From positions 186,001 through 250,000 of the forward strand of contig NZ_QZCS01000002.1 of the NCBI RefSeq assembly GCF_003594915.1: a stretch of DNA of 64,000 bases. The letters run 5' to 3'. Under the pieces are notes generated by a model that worked only from the letters and a program-made list of their open reading frames with translations, was not told the origin of the DNA and searched no databases. The stretch is from Enterobacter chuandaensis (GTDB taxonomy: Bacteria; Pseudomonadota; Gammaproteobacteria; Enterobacterales; Enterobacteriaceae). This document shows positions 29,381 to 38,135 of this stretch, piece by piece (position 1 is the stretch's first letter; every line of letters begins with the position of its first letter). The position numbers were made by a program, and so were the translations under genes.

Positions 29381-29880
29381 TGTCATTACCCGCTTACTTA
29401 TTTCTCTTCGATGAGAACGGAATGCAGGTTCAGGGCGACTGTATGATGCCAGGCCGGGAAGGTGCTATTGAAATCATGAACAGCAGTTATGGCATTAAGC
29501 AGGCAGTGGACAGCCATACCGGGAATATGACCGGAACACGGCAGCATAGTCCGGTTACCGTACATAAGCAATTAGATAAAGTGAGCCCTTATCTTGCCGT
29601 TGCCGCCTGCGAGGGCAGACGGCTGCAAAAAGCCATTATCAAATATTATGAAATTGTTGAAGCGGGAGCAGAAAGAGAGATCTACACCATTACGCTTGAT
29701 AGCGTGGTGATCTCATCTCTGGATTTCACGCATGTTTATTACCCGGGCAGCTCAGCCCCGAATATGCATGAAGTTGTGGGACTTCGATTCCGGGGCATTC
29801 AGTGGAATTATGTGAAAGGCAATATTCTTTATGCCGATGCATGGATGAAACCAGCTCAGAAAGAGAAGAGCAACGCATAA
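29380..29880 (+). CDS. hcp: Hcp family type VI secretion tube protein
   Basis: The 166-residue product matches the Hcp family closely: MSLPAYLFLFDENGMQVQGD, GREGAIEIMNSSYGI, then TGTRQHSPVTVHKQLDKVSPYLAVAACEGRRL and the C-terminal NILYADAWMK. Hcp forms the hexameric rings of the type VI tube and carries small effectors in its lumen. No other type VI structural gene (vgrG, tssBC, tssM) is in the window, so this is an orphan hcp that must rely on a secretion machine encoded elsewhere. Its position immediately after a toxin-immunity pair suggests that the three genes form one cargo module. Confidence 0.9.
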   Translation: MSLPAYLFLFDENGMQVQGDCMMPGREGAIEIMNSSYGIKQAVDSHTGNMTGTRQHSPVTVHKQLDKVSPYLAVAACEGRRLQKAIIKYYEIVEAGAEREIYTITLDSVVISSLDFTHVYYPGSSAPNMHEVVGLRFRGIQWNYVKGNILYADAWMKPAQKEKSNA

Positions 29881-29967
29881 TTTACCTGGCTCATAAAGAT
29901 CAATGCATGCTGCTGCTCAGAAACGGCGATCCTGGCATTCCCTGGATCGCCTGGTTAATCTTAAGCG

Positions 29968-30417
29968 CTACCCTTTTCCACTTTCGTTCACGGGCAAATC
30001 CCCCGTATCAATTAACGCTCCCGGAAACGTCTCCAGCCACTTCATCATCTTCAGTTTGTTGGTATACGTTGCACTGACGCCTTCCAGACAGCCCCACAGC
30101 TCACGGGAATTTTGCGGCGTAATCACAATACAATCCGGCATCACGCGGATCTTCACGGCTATTCCTGCTTTAAACCCTGCGCGGGTTAACCACGCGCCGG
30201 TTAACGGCAGATAGTTGCGCTCCATTCGAGTATAAAGTTCCACACAGGCGGAATCCGCCTCTCCTCTTTCATGAATATACGCAGAGTGAACCGGCTCGTC
30301 ATGCAACGCCCGGGTGCGTTTTTTGCGTAGCTTCTCGCGATTTTCTTGCTGAATCTCTAGATCTGCATTTTCTGTTTGGGCAATAGCCCGCTCTGGCATA
30401 GAATTCTTCGCAGCCAT
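29968..30417 (-). CDS. symE: SymE-like toxin
   Basis: The 149-residue protein has a charged N-terminal half (IQQENREKLRKKRTRALHDE) and a C-terminal SymE domain: YLPLTGAWLTRAGFKAGIAVKIRVMPDCIVITPQ, with an AbrB/MazE-like swapped-hairpin pattern. E. coli SymE is an SOS-induced protein that lowers protein synthesis and compacts the nucleoid, and is held down by the antisense RNA SymR. I take ATG 30417, preceded by GGAG; the longer frame to 30474 would run through the SymR-like hairpin. The leader carries a promoter and antisense RNA signals described separately. Confidence 0.82.
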   Translation of the reverse strand: MAAKNSMPERAIAQTENADLEIQQENREKLRKKRTRALHDEPVHSAYIHERGEADSACVELYTRMERNYLPLTGAWLTRAGFKAGIAVKIRVMPDCIVITPQNSRELWGCLEGVSATYTNKLKMMKWLETFPGALIDTGDLPVNESGKG

Positions 30418-30426
30418 AATCAACTC

Positions 30427-30503
30427 CGTCCTGTTTAGTTGTTTGTGGTTAGCGGTATGAAGGTGGTCGCACACCTTTGTACCGCGATTCCTTTCCTTAC
30501 CTT
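30427..30503 (+). ncRNA. symR: SymR-like antisense RNA to symE
   Basis: On the strand opposite symE, CTGGCA (30393-30398) and CATAAT (30415-30420), 16 bases apart, make a promoter whose -10 overlaps the symE start codon. The predicted RNA, about 77 nt, contains a strong hairpin: GCGGTA (30452-30457) and AAGGTG (30460-30465) pair with CACCTT (30472-30477) and TACCGC (30480-30485). A TTTTT run follows near 30500. E. coli SymR is also about 77 nt, lies antisense to the symE leader and contains a comparable hairpin. The ends are estimates. Confidence 0.55.
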
Positions 30504-30546
30504 TTTACATATTCTTCATAACTCGATTGCTGGGTTAACTACCGCT

Positions 30547-30573
30547 ATTATACTATCATGGGTAAATGTACAG
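30547..30573 (-). promoter_or_regulatory. Putative symE promoter with a LexA-like half site
   Basis: On the minus strand a perfect TATAAT (30552-30547) lies about 130 bases before the symE ATG. Upstream is CTGTACATTTACCCAT (30573-30558), which shares the CTGT half and spacing of a LexA box but departs from ACAG in the other half. SOS control is established for E. coli symE and only suggested here. Confidence 0.4.
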
Positions 30574-30843
30574 GTGTGTTATGTAGTGAAATGTTTGAAA
30601 AATGCGAGGCAACTCGAGGAACATATAAAATAATGAATAAAACCTTAAAATACAAACTTTGATAAAAACATTATAACGGATATTGGGTTACAATCTCATT
30701 GATACTTACGCTGCCGATAGAAGAAAATCTTCAAATTACATTGTAAAAGAATAAAAAATCACTTCCAAAAAAAAATTTTTCTTTTATACTTAGAATGTTT
30801 TATATAATTGAGACTATGTGTAATTCACAGAGGTATTAGAAAA
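30574..30843. other. AT-rich intergenic region without a gene
   Basis: Between the symE promoter and the HEPN operon, about 270 bases are strongly AT-rich with A- and T-runs such as CCAAAAAAAAATTTTTC near 30763-30782, possibly bent DNA or a silencer target. No convincing open frame was found. TATATAAT-like sequence at 30801-30808 could be the -10 of the downstream operon. Confidence 0.5.
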
Positions 30844-31413
30844 ATGAGCATTAAGAATCTAAAAGATATGATAACTCAACAAAAGCAAGAGGAAGAAAAA
30901 GATCAGGGAGATGTATTCATCCCTGAGCAACAAATTAAAGAATATATTGAGCTAGTTGAACGTCTTTACAAACTCACTACAGACTCTATCGCTGAATTAA
31001 TTAATGAAGGTTTGATTCAAGTCCAAAGAGAAAAAACTAGAATTTATGAAGAGTCTGTCGGGGAATATGAAATTGATTCATTATTTCTTTCTATTAACTC
31101 TAAAAAAATAAAATTTATTCCTGCAGGAACTATGTTGATCGGTTCAAAAGGGCGTGTTGATGTATTTGGTCCATTTGGATCAGAAAAATTTATGCTTATA
31201 AGAAAAGGTGTTAAAAATCCAAGAGATCTCATCAATGTAACTGTAAGCATCGGAAGTAGTAAGGAAAATAAAGAGGAAAAAGAACGTCCTCAAAGATTAA
31301 CCGTTGATGATTGGGAATGGAAAACATTACCTAGTGATAACCGTTGGGTTAAATTTGATGATGTTACTTCTGATACAATAACAGATCTTATCATGAGAAT
31401 GATAAATGGCTAG
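30844..31413 (+). CDS. Unknown partner protein of the HEPN operon
   Basis: This 189-residue protein matches no family that I recognise. Residues 1-60 are highly charged and probably helical or coiled-coil (MITQQKQEEEKDQGD, then a leucine-spaced EYIELVERLYKLTTDSIAEL). Residues 75-130 look beta-rich (YEIDSLFLSINSKKIKFIPAGTMLIGSKGRVDVFGPFG). An acidic/lysine linker (SSKENKEEKERPQ) leads to a tryptophan-containing tail (DDWEWKTLPSDNRWVKFDD). ATG 30844 follows AGAGG; the 12-residue extension upstream is not supported. The next gene starts eight bases before its stop, so the two are coupled. By analogy with HEPN pairs it may be an antitoxin or sensor, but the sequence does not show this. Confidence 0.6.
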   Translation: MSIKNLKDMITQQKQEEEKDQGDVFIPEQQIKEYIELVERLYKLTTDSIAELINEGLIQVQREKTRIYEESVGEYEIDSLFLSINSKKIKFIPAGTMLIGSKGRVDVFGPFGSEKFMLIRKGVKNPRDLINVTVSIGSSKENKEEKERPQRLTVDDWEWKTLPSDNRWVKFDDVTSDTITDLIMRMING

Positions 31414-31960
31414 AGTGCATTCAATTAAAAAATCTGGAAAGCATTTAGATATTGATTATGTTTGTTATAAAAAGGCAAACTTAGACCATTCTATAAATCT
31501 TTTTTATTCAGCTAAGAACCCAAACTATAATGCAGATTTTGTGGGGATGAATCCAGATGAAATCAATAACACTAAAGAAGATATGCTAAGGGAAAATGAT
31601 ATAACACATTCCTTGCTTATTTTAACAACAATTGAAGCTCTTATCAGGCTCGATGCAGATAAAAAATACTGTGATAAAAAGAAAAATGGTTTTTCAAGAC
31701 AAATAAAAGAAATTTACGATAAAACTAAAGGGGAAAGGATACGGCTTGAAGAAGATTTAATTAATACTCGCATGAATGAGGATAGCGTAAGTCTTCGACG
31801 TTCATATAATGAATTAAAAAAGTGTTTTAAATATAGACACTGGCTTGCTCATGGCAGATATTGGGATCCAAAAAGAATTACTGAAGTCGATTTTGATTCA
31901 ATAAAAATATTAATCAGTTCAATATTAACCGCAACGGCAATTGCATTTGAAATTGATTGA
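31406..31960 (+). CDS. HEPN-domain protein, candidate RNase toxin
   Basis: This 184-residue, largely helical protein carries FKYRHWLAHGRYW at residues 141-153, giving the HEPN catalytic pattern R-x4-H (R144, H149). The preceding helix reads LLILTTIEALIRLDADKKY (70-88), similar to the RiboL-PSP/MAE-type HEPN families as I recall them. HEPN proteins of this type are metal-independent RNases found in toxin-antitoxin and abortive-infection systems. The gene overlaps its upstream partner by eight bases and ends just before a perfect 16-bp hairpin. Codon use is strongly AT-rich, unlike the surrounding chromosome, which points to horizontal acquisition. The RNase call rests on motif and family, not on direct evidence. 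Confidence 0.65.
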   Translation: MARVHSIKKSGKHLDIDYVCYKKANLDHSINLFYSAKNPNYNADFVGMNPDEINNTKEDMLRENDITHSLLILTTIEALIRLDADKKYCDKKKNGFSRQIKEIYDKTKGERIRLEEDLINTRMNEDSVSLRRSYNELKKCFKYRHWLAHGRYWDPKRITEVDFDSIKILISSILTATAIAFEID

Positions 31961-31962
31961 AG

Positions 31963-31998
31963 TTATGGGAGATATCAGCTTACTGATATCTCCCATAA
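31963..31998. terminator. Perfect 16-bp inverted repeat after the HEPN operon
   Basis: TTATGGGAGATATCAG (31963-31978), loop CTTA, then CTGATATCTCCCATAA (31983-31998), starting three bases after the stop. The stem is perfect and long, but no U-tract follows on either strand. A terminator or transcript-end stabiliser is likely, and a mobile-element end is possible. Confidence 0.55.
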
Positions 31999-32153
31999 TA
32001 TAAAAATAGCACTACCACATCATAAAATACCTAAACATCATTCATATCTGTTAATTATTAGCAACTACCAGAATCTTCAAACTAATTAAATTTTTATATA
32101 ACCCCGTCACCATCGCCATAGTATGACGACGGTCCTTCACTTATTCCCACGAC

Positions 32154-34187
32154 TCAAACATCCGGGAACATCACGCTATTCCCCGGCGCTTCCCTGTGCA
32201 GATGGATAAAGTTCAGGTGCCGCTCATACTGGTCCAGAATGTCCGTAATTACCTGCTCCTTGCTGTAATCCATCAAATCATTTCCCTGGCTGCCTTCAAG
32301 CAGGAAGGTTTCCAGCCGGTAGTAGGTCGACTTCCCGCTGCGCGCCCGGTAGGTAAAACCGGGAACCGAGTACTGCTGCGGCCAGATCTGATAGACAAAG
32401 TTCTGCTCGTCGCCCATATGCACCAACAGATCCAGGTGCCCCAGCGTTTCGCCCTCTTCCGGCGGCAGTTTTTTCAGCTCCACGTACGCGCCGCGCAGCT
32501 TCAGCTCCTGCGCCACTTCTTCCATTGCCGGGAAGCAGACGGTTTCCATCATCTGTTTGGTGTAACGCGTGCCCGGGTAGTTCATCAGGCGCGAGAGGCG
32601 TTTCTTCCAGCTCAGCCTGTCCTGCGCGCCCAGCGGACGCGGCGCGGTGTCGCGGCTGGCGCTGACGCGGCGGTAGTCTTCCACCTTGAGCGATTTATAC
32701 AGCCCAGCCATCACGAAGAAGATCACGAAGCTGAACGGCAGTCCCATGATCACCGTGGTGTTCTGCAGCGCCGAGATGCCGTTGGTCATCAGCATCCCGA
32801 GCGTCAACAGGCCGATGGCGACGGACCAGAAGATGCGCAGCCAGTTCGGCGCGTCGCTGTTGATGTCCTTGAGCTTCGAGGTGAAGTTCCCCAGCACCAG
32901 CGCGCCGGAGTCCGCCGAGGTGACGTAGAACAGCAGGCCGGTAATGGTCGCCACGGAGGCGCTAAAGGTGAACGCCGGGTACTGCGCCAGCAGGCTGTAG
33001 AAGCCGCGCTCCGGGTGCGCCATGGCTTCCTGCGCGAAGGTTGCATTGCCGTGGATGATCTCGTGCAGCGCGCTGTTGCCGAAAATCGACAGCCACAGCA
33101 GGGTGAAGGTGAACGGGATAATCAGCGTGCCCATCACGAACTGGCGGATGGTGCGCCCGCGCGAAATGCGCGCCAGGAACAGGCCGACAAACGGCGACCA
33201 CGCCACCCACCACGCCCAGAAGAACAGCGTCCAGTTGTTCATCCACTCCACCGGGCGGTCGAAGGCGAAGCTGTTCAGCGTCATGCCCATAAAGCGGTTC
33301 ACGTAGTCGCCCACGTTGAGCACTAAGGCATTGAGCAGGAACGAGGTGTCACCCATAAACAGCACGAACAGGATCAGGCCCAGTGCCAGCGCCACGTTCA
33401 GCTCAGAGAGCACGCGGATGCCCTTATCCACGCCGGAGGTCACCGAAATGGTGGCGATAATCACCGACAGCGCAATCAGCGCCGCTTTGGCCGCCATCGA
33501 ATCCGGGATGTCAAACAGCACGCTCAGCCCGTAGTTGAGCTGTACCACGCCAATCCCGAGCGTTGTCGCAATACCGAAGATGGTGCCGATCACCGCCGCA
33601 ATGTCGACGCTGTGGCCAATCGGGCCGTTGATCTTTTTACCGAAGATCGGATACAGCGCGGAGCGGATGGTGAGGGGCAAATTATAACGATAGCTAAAGT
33701 ATCCGAGCGCCATCCCCATCAGGGCGTACATCGACCAGCCCGTCAGGCCATAGTGGAACAGCGTCCAGACCATCGCCTGGCGCGCGGCCTCCATCGTCTG
33801 CCCTGCTCCTTCCGGCGGCTGCATATACTGCGTAACCGGTTCCGCCACGGAGAAGAACATCAGGTCGATGCCGATGCCCGCGGCAAACAGCATCGCGGCC
33901 CAGCTCAGCAGGCTGAACTCGGGTTTAGACTGCTCCGGCCCGAGCTTCACCGAACCAAAGCGCGAGCAGGCAATGCAGACCACGAAGACAATATAAAGCG
34001 TCGCCGCCAGCAGGTAGTACCAGCCGAAGGTCTTCGACACCCAGTTCAGGGTGCGCCCAATCCACTCGGCAGAAAAATCACGAAAGAAGATCGTCGTCAG
34101 GGAAAACAACAAAATCAGCCCGGCGGATGTATAAAAAACGACCGGGTTGATTTTGTCTTTTTCTCTGTCATGTGAAAGGTCTGTCAT
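32154..34187 (-). CDS. betT: High-affinity choline transporter BetT
   Basis: This 677-residue BCCT-family symporter has about 12 transmembrane segments. It carries the hallmark WTLFFWAWWVAWSPFVGLFLARISRGRTIRQF, FHYGLTGWSMYALMGMALGYFSYR and the long C-terminal cytoplasmic domain after about residue 510 found in E. coli BetT (also 677 residues). It imports choline with protons for conversion to glycine betaine under salt stress. It is divergent from betIBA. The BetI-binding palindrome lies in the shared 128-base control region. Confidence 0.97.
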   Translation of the reverse strand: MTDLSHDREKDKINPVVFYTSAGLILLFSLTTIFFRDFSAEWIGRTLNWVSKTFGWYYLLAATLYIVFVVCIACSRFGSVKLGPEQSKPEFSLLSWAAMLFAAGIGIDLMFFSVAEPVTQYMQPPEGAGQTMEAARQAMVWTLFHYGLTGWSMYALMGMALGYFSYRYNLPLTIRSALYPIFGKKINGPIGHSVDIAAVIGTIFGIATTLGIGVVQLNYGLSVLFDIPDSMAAKAALIALSVIIATISVTSGVDKGIRVLSELNVALALGLILFVLFMGDTSFLLNALVLNVGDYVNRFMGMTLNSFAFDRPVEWMNNWTLFFWAWWVAWSPFVGLFLARISRGRTIRQFVMGTLIIPFTFTLLWLSIFGNSALHEIIHGNATFAQEAMAHPERGFYSLLAQYPAFTFSASVATITGLLFYVTSADSGALVLGNFTSKLKDINSDAPNWLRIFWSVAIGLLTLGMLMTNGISALQNTTVIMGLPFSFVIFFVMAGLYKSLKVEDYRRVSASRDTAPRPLGAQDRLSWKKRLSRLMNYPGTRYTKQMMETVCFPAMEEVAQELKLRGAYVELKKLPPEEGETLGHLDLLVHMGDEQNFVYQIWPQQYSVPGFTYRARSGKSTYYRLETFLLEGSQGNDLMDYSKEQVITDILDQYERHLNFIHLHREAPGNSVMFPDV

Positions 34188-34250
34188 CCAGTATCCCCAC
34201 TGTTTTTGTAACTATTAAAATCCAAATCCGCAACAATTAAGACACATTTT

Positions 34251-34268
34251 ATATTGAACGTCCAATCA
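34251..34268. promoter_or_regulatory. BetI operator in the betT-betI control region
   Basis: ATATTGAACGTCCAATCA contains the imperfect palindrome ATTGAACGTCCAAT (34253-34266) at the position of the BetI site in E. coli. Choline binding to BetI would release repression of both divergent units. Confidence 0.65.
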
Positions 34269-34315
34269 AAAACCGCTTTAATGTATTACCAACGCTGATG
34301 AATGGAGTGGCAAAA

Positions 34316-34903
34316 ATGCCCAAAGTGGGGATGCAGCCGATCCGGCGCAGGCAGCTTATTGACGCCACGCTGGAAGCAATAAATGAAGTGGGCATGCATG
34401 ACGCGACGATCGCGCAGATCGCCCGTCGGGCGGGCGTTTCCACGGGGATCATCAGTCACTACTTCAAAGACAAAAACGGTCTGCTGGAAGCGACCATGCG
34501 CGACATCACCGGCCAGCTACGCGATGCGGTATTAAGCCGTCTGCACGCCCTGCCGGACGGCAGCGCGGAGCAGCGTTTGCAGGCGATTGTCGGCGGCAAC
34601 TTCGATGAAACCCAGGTAAGCGGCGCGGCGATGAAGGCCTGGCTGGCCTTCTGGGCAAGCAGCATGCACCAGCCGATGCTCTACCGCCTGCAGCAGGTAA
34701 GCAGCCGCCGATTGCTGTCGAACCTGGTCTACGAGTTTCGCCGCGAACTGCCGCGCGAGCAGGCCCAGGAGGCGGGCTACGGGCTGGCGGCGCTGATCGA
34801 CGGGCTGTGGCTGCGCGCCGCGCTGAGCGGCAAGCCGCTGGATAAGACCCTGGCGCAGTCGCTCACCAGCCACTTTATCAGCCAGCATTTACCGACCGAA
34901 TAA
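34316..34903 (+). CDS. betI: Choline-responsive TetR-family repressor BetI
   Basis: The 195-residue product equals E. coli BetI in length and is nearly identical. The N-terminal helix-turn-helix [31 protein letters not shown] is followed by the ligand domain with [32 protein letters not shown] 34316 follows GGAGTGG; the six-residue longer frame was not used. It is the first gene of betIBA, with 13 bases to betB. Confidence 0.97.
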   Translation: MPKVGMQPIRRRQLIDATLEAINEVGMHDATIAQIARRAGVSTGIISHYFKDKNGLLEATMRDITGQLRDAVLSRLHALPDGSAEQRLQAIVGGNFDETQVSGAAMKAWLAFWASSMHQPMLYRLQQVSSRRLLSNLVYEFRRELPREQAQEAGYGLAALIDGLWLRAALSGKPLDKTLAQSLTSHFISQHLPTE

Positions 34904-34916
34904 CCGAGGAGAATTT

Positions 34917-36389
34917 ATGTCCCGAATGGCAGAACAGCAGCTTTATATCAATGGTGGTTATACATCCGCCACCAGCGGTCGCACCTTCGAGACCATCAAC
35001 CCGGCCAACGGTGAAGTTCTGGCGAGCGTACAGGCCGCCGGGCGTGAAGACGTCGACCGCGCCGTGGAAAGCGCAACACGCGGGCAAAAAATCTGGGCGG
35101 CGATGACCGCCATGGAGCGCTCGCGCATCCTGCGTCGCGCCGTCGATATCCTGCGCGAGCGCAACGACGAGCTGGCAACGCTGGAAACCCTCGACACCGG
35201 TAAAGCGTATTCCGAAACCTCAACCGTGGATATCGTCACCGGCGCGGACGTGCTGGAGTACTACGCGGGGCTGATCCCGGCGCTGGAAGGCAGCCAGATC
35301 CCGCTGCGCGAGACCTCATTCGTCTACACCCGTCGCGAGCCGCTGGGCGTGGTGGCGGGCATCGGCGCGTGGAACTACCCGATCCAGATCGCCCTGTGGA
35401 AATCCGCCCCGGCGCTGGCGGCGGGCAACGCGATGGTCTTCAAGCCGAGCGAGGTTACTCCGCTCACCGCCCTCAAGCTTGCCGAGATCTACACCGAGGC
35501 GGGCGTGCCGGACGGCGTGTTTAACGTCCTGCCGGGCGTGGGCGCGGAGACCGGCCAGTACCTGACCGAACATCCGGGCATCGCCAAAGTCTCGTTCACC
35601 GGCGGCGTCGCCAGCGGCAAAAAGGTGATGGCCAACTCGGCGTCCTCGTCCCTGAAAGAGGTGACGATGGAGTTGGGCGGCAAATCCCCGCTGATTATTT
35701 TTGACGATGCGGATCTGGATCTCGCGGCGGACATCGCCATGATGGCGAACTTCTTCAGCTCCGGCCAGGTGTGCACCAACGGCACCCGCGTGTTCGTCCC
35801 CGCGAAATTCAAGGCCGGGTTTGAGCAGAAAATCGTTGAGCGCGTGGGCCGCATCCGCGCGGGCGATCTGTTCGATGAAAACACCAACTTTGGCCCGATG
35901 GTCAGCTTCCCGCATCGCGACAGCGTGCTGCGCTACATCGCCAAAGGCAAAGAGGAAGGCGCGCGCGTGCTGTGCGGCGGCGACGTGCTGAAGGGTGAAG
36001 GCTTCGATAACGGCGCGTGGGTCGCCCCGACCGTGTTCACCGACTGCACCGACGAGATGACCATCGTGCGCGAAGAGATCTTCGGCCCGGTGATGTCCAT
36101 CCTCACCTACGAATCCGATGAAGAAGCGATCCGCCGCGCCAACGATACCGACTACGGTCTGGCGGCGGGCATCGTCACCGCCGACCTGAACCGCGCGCAT
36201 GGCGCGATTCATCAGCTCGAAGCGGGCATCTGCTGGATCAACACCTGGGGTGAATCCGCCGCGGAGATGCCGGTCGGCGGCTACAAGCACTCCGGCATTG
36301 GCCGCGAAAACGGCGTGATGACGCTGCAGAGCTATACCCAGGTGAAGTCCATCCAGGTTGAGATGGGTAAATTCCAGTCCATATTTTAA
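34917..36389 (+). CDS. betB: Betaine aldehyde dehydrogenase BetB
   Basis: The 490-residue product has the same length as E. coli BetB. It oxidises betaine aldehyde to glycine betaine with NAD(P)+. Visible motifs are the cofactor region [28 protein letters not shown], catalytic glutamate in [10 protein letters not shown] and the nucleophilic cysteine in [18 protein letters not shown] site precedes ATG 34917. It is followed 13 bases later by betA. Confidence 0.97.
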   Translation: MSRMAEQQLYINGGYTSATSGRTFETINPANGEVLASVQAAGREDVDRAVESATRGQKIWAAMTAMERSRILRRAVDILRERNDELATLETLDTGKAYSETSTVDIVTGADVLEYYAGLIPALEGSQIPLRETSFVYTRREPLGVVAGIGAWNYPIQIALWKSAPALAAGNAMVFKPSEVTPLTALKLAEIYTEAGVPDGVFNVLPGVGAETGQYLTEHPGIAKVSFTGGVASGKKVMANSASSSLKEVTMELGGKSPLIIFDDADLDLAADIAMMANFFSSGQVCTNGTRVFVPAKFKAGFEQKIVERVGRIRAGDLFDENTNFGPMVSFPHRDSVLRYIAKGKEEGARVLCGGDVLKGEGFDNGAWVAPTVFTDCTDEMTIVREEIFGPVMSILTYESDEEAIRRANDTDYGLAAGIVTADLNRAHGAIHQLEAGICWINTWGESAAEMPVGGYKHSGIGRENGVMTLQSYTQVKSIQVEMGKFQSIF

Positions 36390-36402
36390 CCGGGAGGTTT
36401 AT

Positions 36403-38067
36403 TTGCACTTTGACTACATCATTATCGGGGCCGGCTCTGCCGGCAACGTACTGGCTACACGACTGACTGAAGATCCGAACACCACCGTCCTGCTGCTTGA
36501 GGCGGGCGGGCCGGATTACCGCTTTGACTTCCGCACCCAGATGCCCGCCGCGCTGGCGTTTCCGCTGCAGGGCAAGCGCTACAACTGGGCGTATGAAACC
36601 GAGCCAGAGCCGCACATGAACAACCGCCGTATGGAGTGCGGACGCGGTAAAGGGCTGGGCGGCTCGTCGCTGATCAACGGCATGTGCTACGTGCGCGGCA
36701 ACGCGATGGATCTGGACAACTGGGCGAAAGAACCGGGTCTGGAGCACTGGAGCTACCTCAACTGCCTGCCCTACTACCGCAAGGCTGAGACGCGCGACGT
36801 GGGGCCAAACGACTACCACGGCGGCGACGGTCCGGTGAGCGTCACCACCTCCAAACCGGGCGTTAACCCGCTGTTTGAAGCGATGGTGGAAGCGGGCGTG
36901 CAGGCGGGCTACCCGCGCACCGAGGATCTCAACGGCTACCAGCAGGAAGGTTTCGGCCCGATGGACCGCACGGTCACGCCGCAGGGCCGACGCGCCAGCA
37001 CCGCGCGCGGCTATCTGGACCAGGCGAAACCGCGCCCGAACCTGACCATCCGCACCCACGCCATGACCGATCGCATTATCTTTAACGGCAAGCGCGCGGC
37101 GGGCGTCGAGTGGCTGGAGGGCGAAAGCACCATTCCGTCCAAAGCGACGGCGAACAAAGAGGTGCTGCTGTGCGCCGGGGCCATTGCCTCTCCGCAGATC
37201 CTCCAGCGCTCCGGCGTGGGTAGCGCGGAACTGCTGAAGCAGTTTGATATTCCGCTGGTGCACAACCTGCCCGGCGTGGGGGAAAACCTGCAGGATCACC
37301 TGGAGATGTACCTCCAGTATGAATGTAAGGAGCCGGTTTCCCTCTACCCTGCCCTGCAGTGGTGGAACCAGCCGAAGATTGGCGCTGAGTGGCTATTTGG
37401 CGGCACCGGCGTGGGCGCGAGCAACCATTTCGAAGCGGGCGGGTTTATCCGCAGCCGCGAAGAGTTCGAGTGGCCGAACATTCAGTACCATTTCCTGCCG
37501 GTGGCGATTAACTATAACGGCTCCAACGCGGTTAAAGAGCACGGCTTCCAGTGCCACGTGGGCTCCATGCGCTCCCCGAGCCGCGGGCACGTGCGTATCA
37601 AATCACGCGATCCGCACCAGCATCCGGCGATCCTGTTCAACTATATGTCCCACGAGCAGGACTGGCAGGAGTTCCGCGACGCGATCCGCATCACCCGCGA
37701 GATCATGCACCAGCCGGCGCTGGACAAGTACCGTGGCCGGGAAATCAGCCCGGGCGTCGAATGCCAGACCGACGAGCAACTGGACGAGTTCGTGCGTAAC
37801 CACGCCGAAACCGCGTTCCACCCGTGCGGCACCTGCAAGATGGGCTACGACGAGATGGCGGTGGTCGACGGTGAAGGCCGCGTTCACGGGCTGGAAGGGC
37901 TGCGCGTGGTGGATGCGTCGATCATGCCGCAGATTATTACCGGCAACCTGAACGCTACCACCATTATGATCGGTGAGAAAATTGCCGATGCCATTCGCGG
38001 CAGCGAGCCGCTGGCGAAGAGCACGGCGGCGTATTATGTGGCGAACGGGGCGCCGGTTCGCCGCTGA
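36403..38067 (+). CDS. betA: Choline dehydrogenase BetA (FAD, GMC family)
   Basis: This 554-residue GMC oxidoreductase converts choline to betaine aldehyde. It starts with TTG at 36403 ([20 protein letters not shown]), behind GGGAGGT, as E. coli betA also starts with TTG. The FAD dinucleotide motif GAGSAG, the GMC signature [20 protein letters not shown] and the catalytic histidine regions [10 protein letters not shown] and [15 protein letters not shown] are visible. The longer open frame beginning at 36358 lies inside betB and is not used. Confidence 0.96.
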   Translation: MHFDYIIIGAGSAGNVLATRLTEDPNTTVLLLEAGGPDYRFDFRTQMPAALAFPLQGKRYNWAYETEPEPHMNNRRMECGRGKGLGGSSLINGMCYVRGNAMDLDNWAKEPGLEHWSYLNCLPYYRKAETRDVGPNDYHGGDGPVSVTTSKPGVNPLFEAMVEAGVQAGYPRTEDLNGYQQEGFGPMDRTVTPQGRRASTARGYLDQAKPRPNLTIRTHAMTDRIIFNGKRAAGVEWLEGESTIPSKATANKEVLLCAGAIASPQILQRSGVGSAELLKQFDIPLVHNLPGVGENLQDHLEMYLQYECKEPVSLYPALQWWNQPKIGAEWLFGGTGVGASNHFEAGGFIRSREEFEWPNIQYHFLPVAINYNGSNAVKEHGFQCHVGSMRSPSRGHVRIKSRDPHQHPAILFNYMSHEQDWQEFRDAIRITREIMHQPALDKYRGREISPGVECQTDEQLDEFVRNHAETAFHPCGTCKMGYDEMAVVDGEGRVHGLEGLRVVDASIMPQIITGNLNATTIMIGEKIADAIRGSEPLAKSTAAYYVANGAPVRR

Positions 38068-38079
38068 GTGCGAACGGCT

Positions 38080-38130
38080 CCCCTCACCCTAACCCTCTCC
38101 TCTTTGGGGAGAGGGCTGGGGTTAGGGGAA
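38080..38130. repeat. CCCTCTCC-family hairpin repeat between betA and the GNAT gene
   Basis: CCCCTCACCCTAACCCTCTCC pairs with GGAGAGGGCTGGGGTTAGGGG around a short TCTTTGG loop, giving a stem of about 20 bp between two convergent genes. It probably acts as a bidirectional terminator. It is related to the copies at 24184, 53624 and 60948. Confidence 0.75.
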
Positions 38131-38135
38131 AGCTT

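Noticed and set aside
32001..32153. Possible small gene between the HEPN hairpin and betT
   Set aside because: Only short AT-rich frames without a ribosome binding site; nothing supportable.
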